A stretch of 64,000 nucleotides of DNA from NCBI RefSeq assembly GCF_004364585.1, contig NZ_SOAN01000006.1, positions 1 to 64,000 of the forward strand, given 5' to 3'. Position numbers and translations under genes: made by a program. Every line of letters begins with the position of its first letter. Position 1 is the stretch's first letter. Under the pieces are notes generated by a model. It saw only the letters and a list, made by a program, of their open reading frames with translations. It did no database searches and was not told the origin of the DNA. This DNA is from Nesterenkonia aurantiaca (GTDB lineage Bacteria; Actinomycetota; Actinomycetes; Actinomycetales; Micrococcaceae). Of this stretch, positions 18,293 through 26,449 are shown one piece after another.

Positions 18293-20044
18293 ATGACAGT
18301 CACCGAAGAGTTCCGTGCGGCGCGGGACCAGCTCGTGGGTGCTCAGCAGGACTGGGAGCGCGCTCGACGGGATTTCGTCTGGCCCCGGTTCACCCACTTC
18401 AACTTCGGCTTCGACTGGTTCGATCAGGTGGCAAGGAGCCCCGAGCGATCGGGGCAGGATGCGCTGGTGATCTTGGAAGAAGACGGATCACGGCTCACCC
18501 GCAGCTTCGCGCAGCTGAGTGAGGACTCCAACCGGGTGGCCAACTGGCTGACCGGTATCGGGGTGCGACGAGGAGACCGGATCCTGCTGATCCTGGGGAA
18601 TCAGGTCGAGCTGTGGGAGACGATGCTCGCCGCGATCAAGCTCGGCGCCGTGCTGATCCCCACCACGACCCAGATGGGTCCGCATGACCTGCAGGACCGG
18701 GTCAGCCGGGCCGAAGCGAGCTGGGTCGTAGGGGACTCCGAGACGCTGCGCAAGTTCACCGAGGTCCAGGGTGACTACGCGCTCCTGCACGTGCCCGGCG
18801 TGTACGCCGATCGGCAGCAGGCGCAGCGGCCGGAGGTTCCGGGGCGCACCGTGCATTCCTATCAGGAGGCCTACGCGGCCTCACCCGAGCTCGAGCAGCT
18901 CGTGCCGACCGCCGCCGATGAGACGATGCTGCTGTACTTCACCTCCGGCACGACGTCCAGGCCGAAGCTGGTCGAGCACACGCATACCTCCTACCCGGTG
19001 GGGCACCTCTCCACGCTGTACTGGATCGGGCTGGAACCCGGGGACGTCCATCTCAACGTCTCCTCACCGGGCTGGGCCAAGCACGCATGGTCGAACTTCT
19101 TCGCACCGTGGATCGCGGAGGCCACCATCTTCCTGTACAACTTCAGCAGGTTCGATCCTGCCGCCCTGATGCGGTCCATGGAGTCCGCCGGCGTGACCAG
19201 CTTCTGTGCGCCTCCCACGGTCTGGCGGATGCTGATCAAGGCGGATCTGGCGCAGCTGAGTCGGCCACCGCGGGTCACGGTCTCAGCCGGAGAGCCGCTG
19301 AACCCCGAGGTCATCGAGCAGGTGCAGCGGGCGTGGGGGCGCACGATCCGCGATGGCTTCGGCCAGACCGAGTCCTCGCTGCAGATCGCCAACACTCCGG
19401 GTCGCCGGGTGAAGTTCGGCGCCATGGGCGTCCCACTGCCGGGATTCGACGTCGCCCTGATCGATCCGGTCTCGGGAGCTGAAGCGGATGAGGGAGAGAT
19501 CTGCCTCGCCCTGGACCCACGGCCGGTCGGTCTGATGAAGGGATACTACGGCGACGAGGCGAAGAACGCGGAGGTCTTCCGAGGCGGGTACTACCACACC
19601 GGTGATATCGCCTCCCGGGACAGCAACGGGGTGATCACCTACGTGGGGCGCGCCGATGACGTCTTCAAGTCCAGCGACTATAAGGTCTCACCGTTCGAGC
19701 TGGAGTCGGTGCTCATCGAACACCCGGCCGTGGTGGAGGCCGCGATCGTGCCGGCACCGGATGAGCTGAGGCTGGCGGTGCCCAAGGCGTATGTGACGCT
19801 GGCCTCCGGGTGGGAGCCGAACGAGGCCACTGCGGCGGAGATCCTGCAGTTCGCGCTGACCAGACTTGCGCCCTATCAGCGGATCCGACGCATCGAGTTC
19901 TCTGAACTTCCCAAGACGATCTCGGGCAAGATCCGGCGAGTGCAGCTGCGCCAGACCGAGGAGCAGCGCGCCGAGGCCGGGGCGGCACGGGAGGGATTCG
20001 GGGTGGAATACCGCGAGGCCGATCTGGGACTGAAGCGTCCATGA
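18293..20044 (+). CDS. acyl-CoA synthetase (AMP-forming), medium-chain type
   Basis: This 583-residue ligase activates a carboxylic acid with ATP and CoA. The AMP-binding signature LLYFTSGTTSRPKLVEHTH lies near residue 215; later motifs are GFGQTESS, YYHTGDIASRD, and SELPKTISGKIRRVQLR with the C-terminal catalytic Lys. The overall pattern is close to ACSM-type and short/medium-chain acyl-CoA synthetases. ATG at 18293 has AGGAGG 8 nt upstream. In this cluster isobutyrate or another branched short-chain acid is a plausible substrate. A MarR regulator follows after 138 bp. Confidence 0.9.
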   Translation: MTVTEEFRAARDQLVGAQQDWERARRDFVWPRFTHFNFGFDWFDQVARSPERSGQDALVILEEDGSRLTRSFAQLSEDSNRVANWLTGIGVRRGDRILLILGNQVELWETMLAAIKLGAVLIPTTTQMGPHDLQDRVSRAEASWVVGDSETLRKFTEVQGDYALLHVPGVYADRQQAQRPEVPGRTVHSYQEAYAASPELEQLVPTAADETMLLYFTSGTTSRPKLVEHTHTSYPVGHLSTLYWIGLEPGDVHLNVSSPGWAKHAWSNFFAPWIAEATIFLYNFSRFDPAALMRSMESAGVTSFCAPPTVWRMLIKADLAQLSRPPRVTVSAGEPLNPEVIEQVQRAWGRTIRDGFGQTESSLQIANTPGRRVKFGAMGVPLPGFDVALIDPVSGAEADEGEICLALDPRPVGLMKGYYGDEAKNAEVFRGGYYHTGDIASRDSNGVITYVGRADDVFKSSDYKVSPFELESVLIEHPAVVEAAIVPAPDELRLAVPKAYVTLASGWEPNEATAAEILQFALTRLAPYQRIRRIEFSELPKTISGKIRRVQLRQTEEQRAEAGAAREGFGVEYREADLGLKRP

Positions 20045-20182
20045 GGTGGCCTGCTGGGCGGGGCACCGGGGTCATGGTGCGGTCCGCAGGCTTGTAGCAC
20101 GTCCGACCGTTGGTGATTCCCGGATAAACTCCGGTGCATCCAGAGAATGCTCGGACCGAGCACGAAAGAGGAGACGCCCTTC

Positions 20183-20689
20183 ATGCACCCCCCGCTTGCG
20201 AAGGACCCGATCGCCGAGATCCAGAAGAACTGGGAGCTCCAGGGATGGACGGCTGCGGCCGCTCCGGCGGCGGCGGTGACCGCCATCATGCGGACCCAGC
20301 AGATCCTCCTGGGGCGAGCGCGGGACATCCTGAAACCGTTCAAGCTGACCTTCGCCCGCTACGAGGTGCTCGCACTGCTGGGGTTCTCCCGCGAGGAGCG
20401 GCTGCCGATGAACAAGGCGAGCCAGTTGCTGCAGGTCCATCCGACGTCGATCACCAATGCCGTGGACCGGTTGGAGTCCGCGGGTCTGGTGCGCCGGGAG
20501 CCGCACGACTCCGACCGACGCGCCATGCTCCTGGTCCTCACCCCGGAGGGCAAGCAGGTGGCCGAGCAGGCGACCAGGGCGCTCAATGAGCAGCTCTTCG
20601 AGCACACCGGGTTCGAGGCGCAGGAGATCGATCAGTTGAACACCATCCTGGCGAACTTCCGCCAGCGAGCAGGCGACTTCCCCTCCTGA
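20183..20689 (+). CDS. MarR-family transcriptional regulator
   Basis: A 168-residue winged-helix regulator. The DNA-binding core is LPMNKASQLLQVHPTSITNAVDRLESAGLV (helix-turn-helix, read in two pieces), and the wing is REPHDSDRRAMLLVLTPEG, the MarR hallmark. ATG at 20183 is chosen because AGAGGAG lies 9 nt upstream; an in-frame ATG at 20147 lacks a site. Located between the acyl-CoA synthetase and the enoyl-CoA hydratase, it likely senses an acyl-CoA or acid of this pathway. Confidence 0.9.
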   Translation: MHPPLAKDPIAEIQKNWELQGWTAAAAPAAAVTAIMRTQQILLGRARDILKPFKLTFARYEVLALLGFSREERLPMNKASQLLQVHPTSITNAVDRLESAGLVRREPHDSDRRAMLLVLTPEGKQVAEQATRALNEQLFEHTGFEAQEIDQLNTILANFRQRAGDFPS

Positions 20690-20698
20690 GCCGCTGGG

Positions 20699-21475
20699 TC
20701 AGCGATGCCGCCACTGCGGTTCCCGCTTCTCGCGGAACGCGCGCATGCCTTCGGACTGGTCCTCCAGGGAGAACATCGCATGGAACATCCGCCGCTCGAG
20801 CGTCAGGCCCTGATGCAGCGTGGAGTCGAAGGCTGCACCCACGGCCTCCTTCGCCATCTGCGCGGCAGGCTTGGACTTCGAGGCGATCAGCTCCGCGACC
20901 TTCGTGGCCTGCGCGAGCGTGTCTTCATCGGCCACGACTCGGGAGACCAGACCGATGCGCTCGGCCTCCTCGGCATGGATGCGCCGGCCGGTGAGAATCA
21001 TATCCATCGCCTTGGCCTTGCCCACCGATCGGGTGAGTCGCTGTGAGGCGCCCATCCCGGGGATCACCCCCAGGTTGATCTCGGGCTGACCGAATCTCGC
21101 GCCCTCCCCGGCCACGATGACATCGGCCATCATCGCCAGCTCACACCCCCCGCCCAGCGCGTAGCCGTTCACCGCGGCCACGATCGGGGTGCGCAGCCGG
21201 GTCAGGTCGTCCCAGCGGCGGAACCAGTCCGCCGCATACATCCCCTGATGGTCCTGCTCCGCCATCTCTGTGATGTCGGCGCCGGCCGCGAACGCCTTGT
21301 CCGAGCCGGTGATCAGGATCGCTCCGATCTCGGGGCTGGCGTCGAGCTCGGTGGCGGCGCGGACCACCTCCTCCATCATCGTGGTGTTCAGAGCGTTCAG
21401 GGATTCCGGCCGGTTCAGCGTGATCTTGCCGACCCGCGCGTCGGTGGAGACCAGGATCGTGGAATATTCGGTCAT
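20699..21475 (-). CDS. enoyl-CoA hydratase
   Basis: A 258-residue crotonase-fold enzyme that hydrates 2-enoyl-CoA. Both catalytic glutamates are present: one in [14 protein letters not shown] and one in [19 protein letters not shown]; the oxyanion hole glycines lie in KAFAAGADI and ALGGG. This supports a real hydratase and not a hydrolase-type relative. It starts 3 bp after the mmsB stop, so mmsA-mmsB-ech is one operon on the minus strand. Methacrylyl-CoA is a plausible substrate in valine breakdown. Confidence 0.93.
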   Translation of the reverse strand: MTEYSTILVSTDARVGKITLNRPESLNALNTTMMEEVVRAATELDASPEIGAILITGSDKAFAAGADITEMAEQDHQGMYAADWFRRWDDLTRLRTPIVAAVNGYALGGGCELAMMADVIVAGEGARFGQPEINLGVIPGMGASQRLTRSVGKAKAMDMILTGRRIHAEEAERIGLVSRVVADEDTLAQATKVAELIASKSKPAAQMAKEAVGAAFDSTLHQGLTLERRMFHAMFSLEDQSEGMRAFREKREPQWRHR

Positions 21476-21478
21476 GCC

Positions 21479-22414
21479 TCAGGCTCCTGGGTGGTGGGAG
21501 TTGTCTCGGATGGTCTCGATGATGCCGGAGAAGTCCTGCCGCGCCCCGGGGCCCTGGGCGAACTCGGAGAAGATGGCCGCGGCGAGTCGTCCCAGCTGCG
21601 CGTCGACGCCTTGGTCCTGAAGCGCGTTGGTCGCGAGGGTGAGATCCTTGGCCATCAGGGCGCCGGCGAAGCCCGGCGTGAAGTCCCGGTTCGCCGGGGA
21701 GCTCGGCACCGGCCCGGGGACCGGGCAGTTGGTGGTCAGCGCCCAGCACTGGCCCGATGCGTTGGAGACCACATCGTAGAGCGCCTGGTGGTCCAGCCCC
21801 AGCCGCTCGCCCAGGACGAAGGCCTCCGCCACGGCGATCTGGCTGACGCCCAGGATCATGTTGTTGCAGAGCTTCGCCGCCTGGCCCAGGCCGCTGCCGC
21901 CGCAGTGGACCACTCGACCGCCCATGATCTCCAGCAGCGGGCGGATCTCTTCGAAGACCTCCGGCCGGCCCCCGGCCATGAAGGCCAGGCTTCCGGCCTC
22001 CGCGCCCACCACACCCCCGGAGACCGGCGCGTCGGCGGCCCGGAATCCGGCGCGCTCAGCCAGCTCCGCGGCCTGCTGCGCCTCGGAGATGTTGATCGTG
22101 GAGCAGTCCAAGAAGATCGTCCCCGGCCGGGCCGCGGAGAGCAGACCAGGGGAGTCCTGGTAGGCCGAGAGCACGTGCTGCCCGGAGGGGAGCATCGTGA
22201 GCACCACGTCCGAGGTCGCCACGGCCTCGAGGGGGTCGGTGACGGTCTCGATGCCTTTGGAGCGGGCGATCGCCACGGCTTCGGCGCTGAGGTCGAAGCC
22301 GGAGACCGCCACGCCCGCCTGGACCAGATTCGCCGCCATCGGGCCGCCCATGTTCCCGAGTCCGATGAACGCCACGCTGGGGTGCGCTGGGGTTCCGCTG
22401 GTGGTGCCGCCCAT
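21479..22414 (-). CDS. mmsB: 3-hydroxyisobutyrate dehydrogenase
   Basis: MmsB oxidises 3-hydroxyisobutyrate to methylmalonate semialdehyde with NAD. The 311-residue protein begins with the Rossmann motif VAFIGLGNMGGPMAANL, has the substrate motif DAPVSGGVVGAEAGSLAFMAGG, and the catalytic-Lys region GLGQAAKLCNNMILG. ATG at 22414 is preferred over ATG at 22441 because AGGAGG lies 7 nt upstream. It sits between mmsA (30 bp) and the hydratase gene (3 bp) in one operon. Confidence 0.95.
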   Translation of the reverse strand: MGGTTSGTPAHPSVAFIGLGNMGGPMAANLVQAGVAVSGFDLSAEAVAIARSKGIETVTDPLEAVATSDVVLTMLPSGQHVLSAYQDSPGLLSAARPGTIFLDCSTINISEAQQAAELAERAGFRAADAPVSGGVVGAEAGSLAFMAGGRPEVFEEIRPLLEIMGGRVVHCGGSGLGQAAKLCNNMILGVSQIAVAEAFVLGERLGLDHQALYDVVSNASGQCWALTTNCPVPGPVPSSPANRDFTPGFAGALMAKDLTLATNALQDQGVDAQLGRLAAAIFSEFAQGPGARQDFSGIIETIRDNSHHPGA

Positions 22415-22444
22415 GGAAATGCCTCCTGGGTCGATTGCCATGGC

Positions 22445-23941
22445 TCAGCTCCCCTCAGGCATGGTGAAGCTGGCGCCCTCTTTGGTGCCCGAGGGCCACC
22501 GCGTGCTGACCGTCTTGGTCTTGGTGTAGAACTTCAGCCCATCCTCGCCGTGCTGATTCAGGTCACCGAACCCGGAGGCCTTCCAGCCGCCGAAGGTGTA
22601 GTAGGCGATGGGCACCGGGATCGGCACGTTCACCCCGACCATCCCCACCTCCACCCGGGAGGTGAAGTCTCGGGCGGTGTCGCCGTCGCGGGTGAAGATC
22701 GCCACCCCATTGCCGAACTGGTGCTCCGTGGGCAGCCGGAGGGCCTCCTCGTAGTCGCGAGCCCGGGCGATGCACAGCACCGGACCGAAGATCTCCTCCT
22801 GATAGATGCGCATCGCTGGCGTAACGTGGTCGAAGAGCGTGGCGCCGATCCAGTACCCGTCCGGGTGGCCCTCGACGACGACGCCGCGCCCGTCCACCAC
22901 CAGCTCGGCACCCTGCTCGACGCCGAGCCCGATATAGCTCTCGATCCGCTGTTTCGCGTCCGCGCCGACGACCGGTCCGAAGTCGCTGGAGGGGTCCAGC
23001 GAGGGCCCGACGACGAGCTTCTCGATGCGCTCCAGGAGCTTGGCGCGCAGCGCCTCAGCCGTGGCCTCCCCGACAGGTACCGCGACGGAGATGGCCATGC
23101 ATCGCTCACCGGCGGAGCCGTAGCCGGCACCGATCAACGCGTCGGCGGCCTGATCAAGGTCGGCGTCGGGCATGATCACCATGTGGTTCTTCGCGCCGCC
23201 GAAGCACTGGGCGCGCTTTCCCTGCGCGGCGGCCGCGGTATAGATCGACTGGGCGATCGGGCTGGACCCGACGAATCCGATCGCCTTCACCCGGGGGTCC
23301 TCGATGAGCGCGTCCACCGATTCCTTGTCCCCGTTGATCACGTTCAGCGTGCCCGGCGGCATGCCGGCCTCCAACGCCAGCTCAGCCAGGCGCAGCGGCA
23401 CCGAGGGGTTGCGCTCTGAGGGCTTCAGCACGAAGGTGTTGCCCGCCGCCAGAGCGGTACCGGCCTTCCAGAGCGGAATCATGGCGGGGAAGTTGAACGG
23501 GGTGATCCCGGCGACGACCCCGAGGGGCTGACGCAGACTGTGGACGTCCATGCCGGTGCCCGCATCGTGGGAGAACTCGCCCTTGAGCAGATGGGGTGCT
23601 CCGGCGCCGAACTCCACGACCTCCACGCCGCGCTGGATGTCGCCCTTGGCGTCCTCGAAGGTCTTTCCGTGTTCGTCCGAGAGCGTCTCGGCAAGCTCAT
23701 CACGGTGGGCGCTGATCAGCTCCACCCATTTGAGCAGGATGCGGCCGCGCCGCTGGGGGTTCATCGCCGACCACTCGCCGAAGGCGGCCTGGGCCGAGTC
23801 GATGGCCTGGGAGACCTCCGCGGCGCTTGCCAGGGGCACGTGGGAGGTGACCTCGCCGCGGACCGGGTTGAAGACCTCGCGGCTGCGCCCCGAGGTGCCG
23901 GCCACGTGTCTGCCATGGATAAAGTGGGTCAGATCCGTCAT
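22445..23941 (-). CDS. mmsA: methylmalonate-semialdehyde dehydrogenase (CoA-acylating)
   Basis: MmsA converts methylmalonate semialdehyde to propionyl-CoA using NAD and CoA in valine catabolism. The 498-residue aldehyde dehydrogenase has GVVAGITPFNFPAMIPLWK in the cofactor domain, FVGSSPIAQSIYTAAAA, and the catalytic Cys in GSAGERCMAISVAVP. ATG at 23941 is preceded by a GGAG-containing site. It heads the minus-strand operon and is divergent from the SDR gene. Confidence 0.95.
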   Translation of the reverse strand: MTDLTHFIHGRHVAGTSGRSREVFNPVRGEVTSHVPLASAAEVSQAIDSAQAAFGEWSAMNPQRRGRILLKWVELISAHRDELAETLSDEHGKTFEDAKGDIQRGVEVVEFGAGAPHLLKGEFSHDAGTGMDVHSLRQPLGVVAGITPFNFPAMIPLWKAGTALAAGNTFVLKPSERNPSVPLRLAELALEAGMPPGTLNVINGDKESVDALIEDPRVKAIGFVGSSPIAQSIYTAAAAQGKRAQCFGGAKNHMVIMPDADLDQAADALIGAGYGSAGERCMAISVAVPVGEATAEALRAKLLERIEKLVVGPSLDPSSDFGPVVGADAKQRIESYIGLGVEQGAELVVDGRGVVVEGHPDGYWIGATLFDHVTPAMRIYQEEIFGPVLCIARARDYEEALRLPTEHQFGNGVAIFTRDGDTARDFTSRVEVGMVGVNVPIPVPIAYYTFGGWKASGFGDLNQHGEDGLKFYTKTKTVSTRWPSGTKEGASFTMPEGS

Positions 23942-24032
23942 GGAGGTGCTCCTTCGCGTCGGGATCAGCCTCGGGGCTGCCTGCCCAGGTGCTGATCGAC
24001 CTGGTGGCGCATGTGATTCAGCTCTCACCGTG

Positions 24033-24065
24033 TTAGCCTAAGCTCAACTTATTGGATGTGCAACT
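24033..24065. promoter_or_regulatory. candidate operators between mmsA and the SDR gene
   Basis: The divergent gap holds two notable words. ATGTGCAACT at 24056-24065 resembles ATGTACAACT at 18207-18216 in the other divergent promoter of this cluster. TTAGCCTAA at 24033-24041 is a core like that of DtxR/IdeR boxes, but the flanks match poorly (about 13 of 19 positions overall). Both lie about 60-120 bp from the two start codons. Confidence 0.35.
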
Positions 24066-24124
24066 ATCGCTCGTGCGACCGGTATCTGGGCCGGTGCGGC
24101 TGGAGCAACTCGAGGAAGAGGGAG

Positions 24125-24904
24125 ATGGGAATGGAGCTGTCTGGAGCCAGTGCAGTCGTCAGCGGAGGCGCCTCGGGCCTTGGCCATGCCACCGCCCAGG
24201 CCCTGATCGCCGCCGGCGCACACGTGGTCGTCGTGGACCTGCCCGACGCCGGGTCCAGCACGGCGCGTGCGGATGCGGTGGCCTCGCTCGGCGAGCGCGC
24301 CAGCTTCTGGCCCGGAGACATCACCGATCCCACCACCTCCCGCCAGGCTGTGGCGGCGGCGGTGGAACAGGGGCCGCTGCGGATCGCGGTGAGCTGCGCC
24401 GGGGTGGCCACCCCGGGCAAGCTGCTCGGCCGGGACGGCCCGCTGTCTCAGTCGCAGTTCATGGGGGTCCTGGCCATCAACGTCGGGGGCACGGTGAACC
24501 TGATGAGCCAGGCGGCCGCCGCGATGCAGGACAACGAGCCCTCGGCCGGTGAGCGCGGGGTGCTGATCAACACCGCCTCGGTGGCGGCCTTCGAGGGCCA
24601 GATCGGACAGATCGCCTACGCGGCCTCCAAGGGCGCCGTGGCCTCGCTGACGCTTCCCGCGGCCCGGGAGCTCTCCCGCCACGCGATCCGGGTGATGACC
24701 ATCGCGCCAGGTCTCTTCGAGACCCCGATGATGGCGGGTCTTCCCGAGGAGGCCAAGGAGTCGCTGCGTGCCAAGACGCTGCATCCGGCTCGACTCGGTG
24801 CGCCCGAGGACTATGCCCGGCTGGTCATGCAGATCGTGGCCAACCCGATGCTCAACGGCGAGACCATCCGGCTCGACGGCGCGATCCGGCTGGAGCCGAG
24901 ATAG
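24125..24904 (+). CDS. short-chain dehydrogenase, 3-hydroxyacyl-CoA dehydrogenase type II-like
   Basis: A 259-residue classical SDR. The cofactor motif is SGGASGLGHATAQALIAAG, followed by VVVVDLPDAG (Asp suggests NAD), then the active site with NTASVAAFEGQIGQIAYAASK (Ser, Tyr-x-x-x-Lys). The C-terminal part FETPMMAGLPEEAKESL resembles 17-beta-HSD10, which oxidises 2-methyl-3-hydroxybutyryl-CoA in isoleucine breakdown. That role fits the neighbouring mms genes. ATG at 24125 follows GAGGAAGAGGGAG; ATG at 24131 is an alternative. Confidence 0.88.
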   Translation: MGMELSGASAVVSGGASGLGHATAQALIAAGAHVVVVDLPDAGSSTARADAVASLGERASFWPGDITDPTTSRQAVAAAVEQGPLRIAVSCAGVATPGKLLGRDGPLSQSQFMGVLAINVGGTVNLMSQAAAAMQDNEPSAGERGVLINTASVAAFEGQIGQIAYAASKGAVASLTLPAARELSRHAIRVMTIAPGLFETPMMAGLPEEAKESLRAKTLHPARLGAPEDYARLVMQIVANPMLNGETIRLDGAIRLEPR

Positions 24905-24965
24905 CCCAGGCGCTCGCGGTCCGGACAGGCCTCGAGCCGCCCGAATGCGCCCGCCCTTCGGAGGC

Positions 24966-26309
24966 TCAGTCGCTCCATCCGGTGTAGGAGTCCGCGAAGT
25001 AGGCCTGCCCGTGCACCGAGCCGGTGATCGCGTCGAACTCGCCGCGGCGTCGTCGGTGGGTGAAAGGGTTCTCCTCGGGGTGGCGGTGCAGCAGGTTCGT
25101 CGCCCAGTAGGAGAAGTTCTGCGCCTTCCAGACCCGGTCCAGCGCGGTGCGCGAGTAGCGGCGCAGCGCCGCCGGGGTCTCGATGACTGAGACGGATTCG
25201 CCGGACCCAGGCGCGCCGGACCCGGGCGCGCCGGACCCGGGCGCGCCGGACCCGGGCGCGCCGGACCCGGGCGCGCCGGACCCGGGCGCGCCGGACCCGG
25301 GCGCGCCGGACCCGGTCTCCGCCCGGCCGGCGCGCAGCTCGGCGATGAACTCCTCCACACACGGAACCAGCGCCCGCACATCAGCGAAGGCCAGATTCAG
25401 TCCCTTCGCCCCGGTCGGCGGCACCGTGTGGCCGGCATCCCCGGCCAGCGCCAGTCGACCATGGCTGAGCGGGTCACAGACATAGGACCGGAAGGGCAGC
25501 ACGGTCTTCTCGATGATCGGTCCGCGCTTGAGCTGGACCCCGCCCTCATGGCCCAGCACCGCCTGGATGTGGTCGAAGATCGCGTCCTCGGACCAGCTCT
25601 GCGGATCGGTGTCCGGGTCGCACTGGAAGTACATCCGCTGGACCGTCTCATTGCGCTGGGAGATCAGCGCGAAGCCGAGTTCGGAGTTCGCGTAGATCAG
25701 CTCCGGGGCGGTCGGCGGGGCCTCGCACAGGATCCCGAACCAGGCAAAGGGGTAGGAGATGAAGTGATCGGTGCGGACCTGCTCGGGGATCAGCTTCCGA
25801 CACATGGAGCGGGACCCATCGGTGCCGACGATCAGATCGGCCTCGATGCCGCGCTCCTGGCCCGCCGCATCGGTGAAGCTGATCCGCGGAGCCGCAGTCT
25901 CCACGTCATGGACCTGGGTGTCGGTGACGGCCCAGTGGATCTCCCCGCCCTCGCGCTCCCAGGCGTTGGCCAGGTCGAAGAAGACCTCGTTCTGCGGGTA
26001 GAGCCAGACCGAGCGTCCGACCAGGGCCTGGAAGTCGATGCGGTGCGCTTCGCCGTCGAAGCTGAGCACCGTGCCTTCATGCTCATGGCCCGCCGTCAGC
26101 ACGCGGGACCCGACCTCGGCGTCCACCAGCATATTCACCGTGGCGGCCTCGAGGATCCCCGCACGCTGGGTGTGGTGGATCGTGTCCTTCGTGCGGGTCT
26201 CGATCACCGCGGCCGAGATGCCCCGACGCTTCAGCAGCAGCGCGGTCATCAGCCCCGCCGGGCCGCCGCCCACGATGCCGACGTCGACTCGAGTTCTATG
26301 TTCGGTCAT
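24966..26309 (-). CDS. pobA: 4-hydroxybenzoate 3-monooxygenase
   Basis: PobA is an FAD monooxygenase that hydroxylates 4-hydroxybenzoate to protocatechuate. Landmarks: FAD motif VGIVGGGPAGLMTALLL at the N-terminus, YPFAWFGILCEAPP with ELIYANSELGFALISQRN in the substrate domain, and LALAGDAGHTVPPTGAKGLN for FAD. At 447 residues it is about 50 longer than the usual 394. The excess is an insert of seven GSGAP units near residues 332-370, between the FAD-domain helix and RYSRTALDRVWKAQNFSYW. pcaHG and the rest of the pathway lie about 2.3 kb upstream. Confidence 0.95.
   Translation of the reverse strand: MTEHRTRVDVGIVGGGPAGLMTALLLKRRGISAAVIETRTKDTIHHTQRAGILEAATVNMLVDAEVGSRVLTAGHEHEGTVLSFDGEAHRIDFQALVGRSVWLYPQNEVFFDLANAWEREGGEIHWAVTDTQVHDVETAAPRISFTDAAGQERGIEADLIVGTDGSRSMCRKLIPEQVRTDHFISYPFAWFGILCEAPPTAPELIYANSELGFALISQRNETVQRMYFQCDPDTDPQSWSEDAIFDHIQAVLGHEGGVQLKRGPIIEKTVLPFRSYVCDPLSHGRLALAGDAGHTVPPTGAKGLNLAFADVRALVPCVEEFIAELRAGRAETGSGAPGSGAPGSGAPGSGAPGSGAPGSGAPGSGAPGSGESVSVIETPAALRRYSRTALDRVWKAQNFSYWATNLLHRHPEENPFTHRRRRGEFDAITGSVHGQAYFADSYTGWSD
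25201..25315 (-). repeat. 15-bp tandem repeat (7 units plus partial) inside pobA
   Basis: The unit CCGGACCCGGGCGCG (plus strand) repeats seven times from 25201 to 25305, with one base change in the first unit (A for G), and a 10-bp partial copy follows. On the coding strand it gives Gly-Ser-Gly-Ala-Pro repeated. Near-perfect identity shows recent expansion by slippage or unequal exchange. Length is likely to vary between strains. Confidence 0.95.
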
Positions 26310-26418
26310 GGGTCTCCCTCTCGATGGGCCGCCGCGGTCCAGGCGTCTTCCGGTCCCGACGGTTCGGCCCGATGCAGACCAGTCTGCTCAGCCGATGTGC
26401 TCGGCGCCACAGGAATCC

Positions 26419-26427
26419 CATTGAATG
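26419..26427. promoter_or_regulatory. CATTGAATG site upstream of pobA
   Basis: The perfect 9-bp palindrome CATT-G-AATG lies 110 bp upstream of the pobA start, in the gap after the IclR gene. The same 9-mer occurs at 27702-27710 and 28490-28498 next to the other aromatic-catabolism promoters. It is a candidate IclR-type operator. Confidence 0.55.
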
Positions 26428-26449
26428 CGATGAGTGAAGGGATCCTGGG

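Noticed and set aside
21248-23419. A 723-codon open frame opposite mmsA, mmsB and the hydratase
   Set aside because: It is the antisense of three conserved genes, a product of GC-rich codon bias. Its protein is His/Arg/Gln-rich and shows no family pattern.
25201-25315. CRISPR-like array
   Set aside because: Units are 15 bp and contiguous with no spacers, and lie in frame inside pobA. It is a minisatellite.
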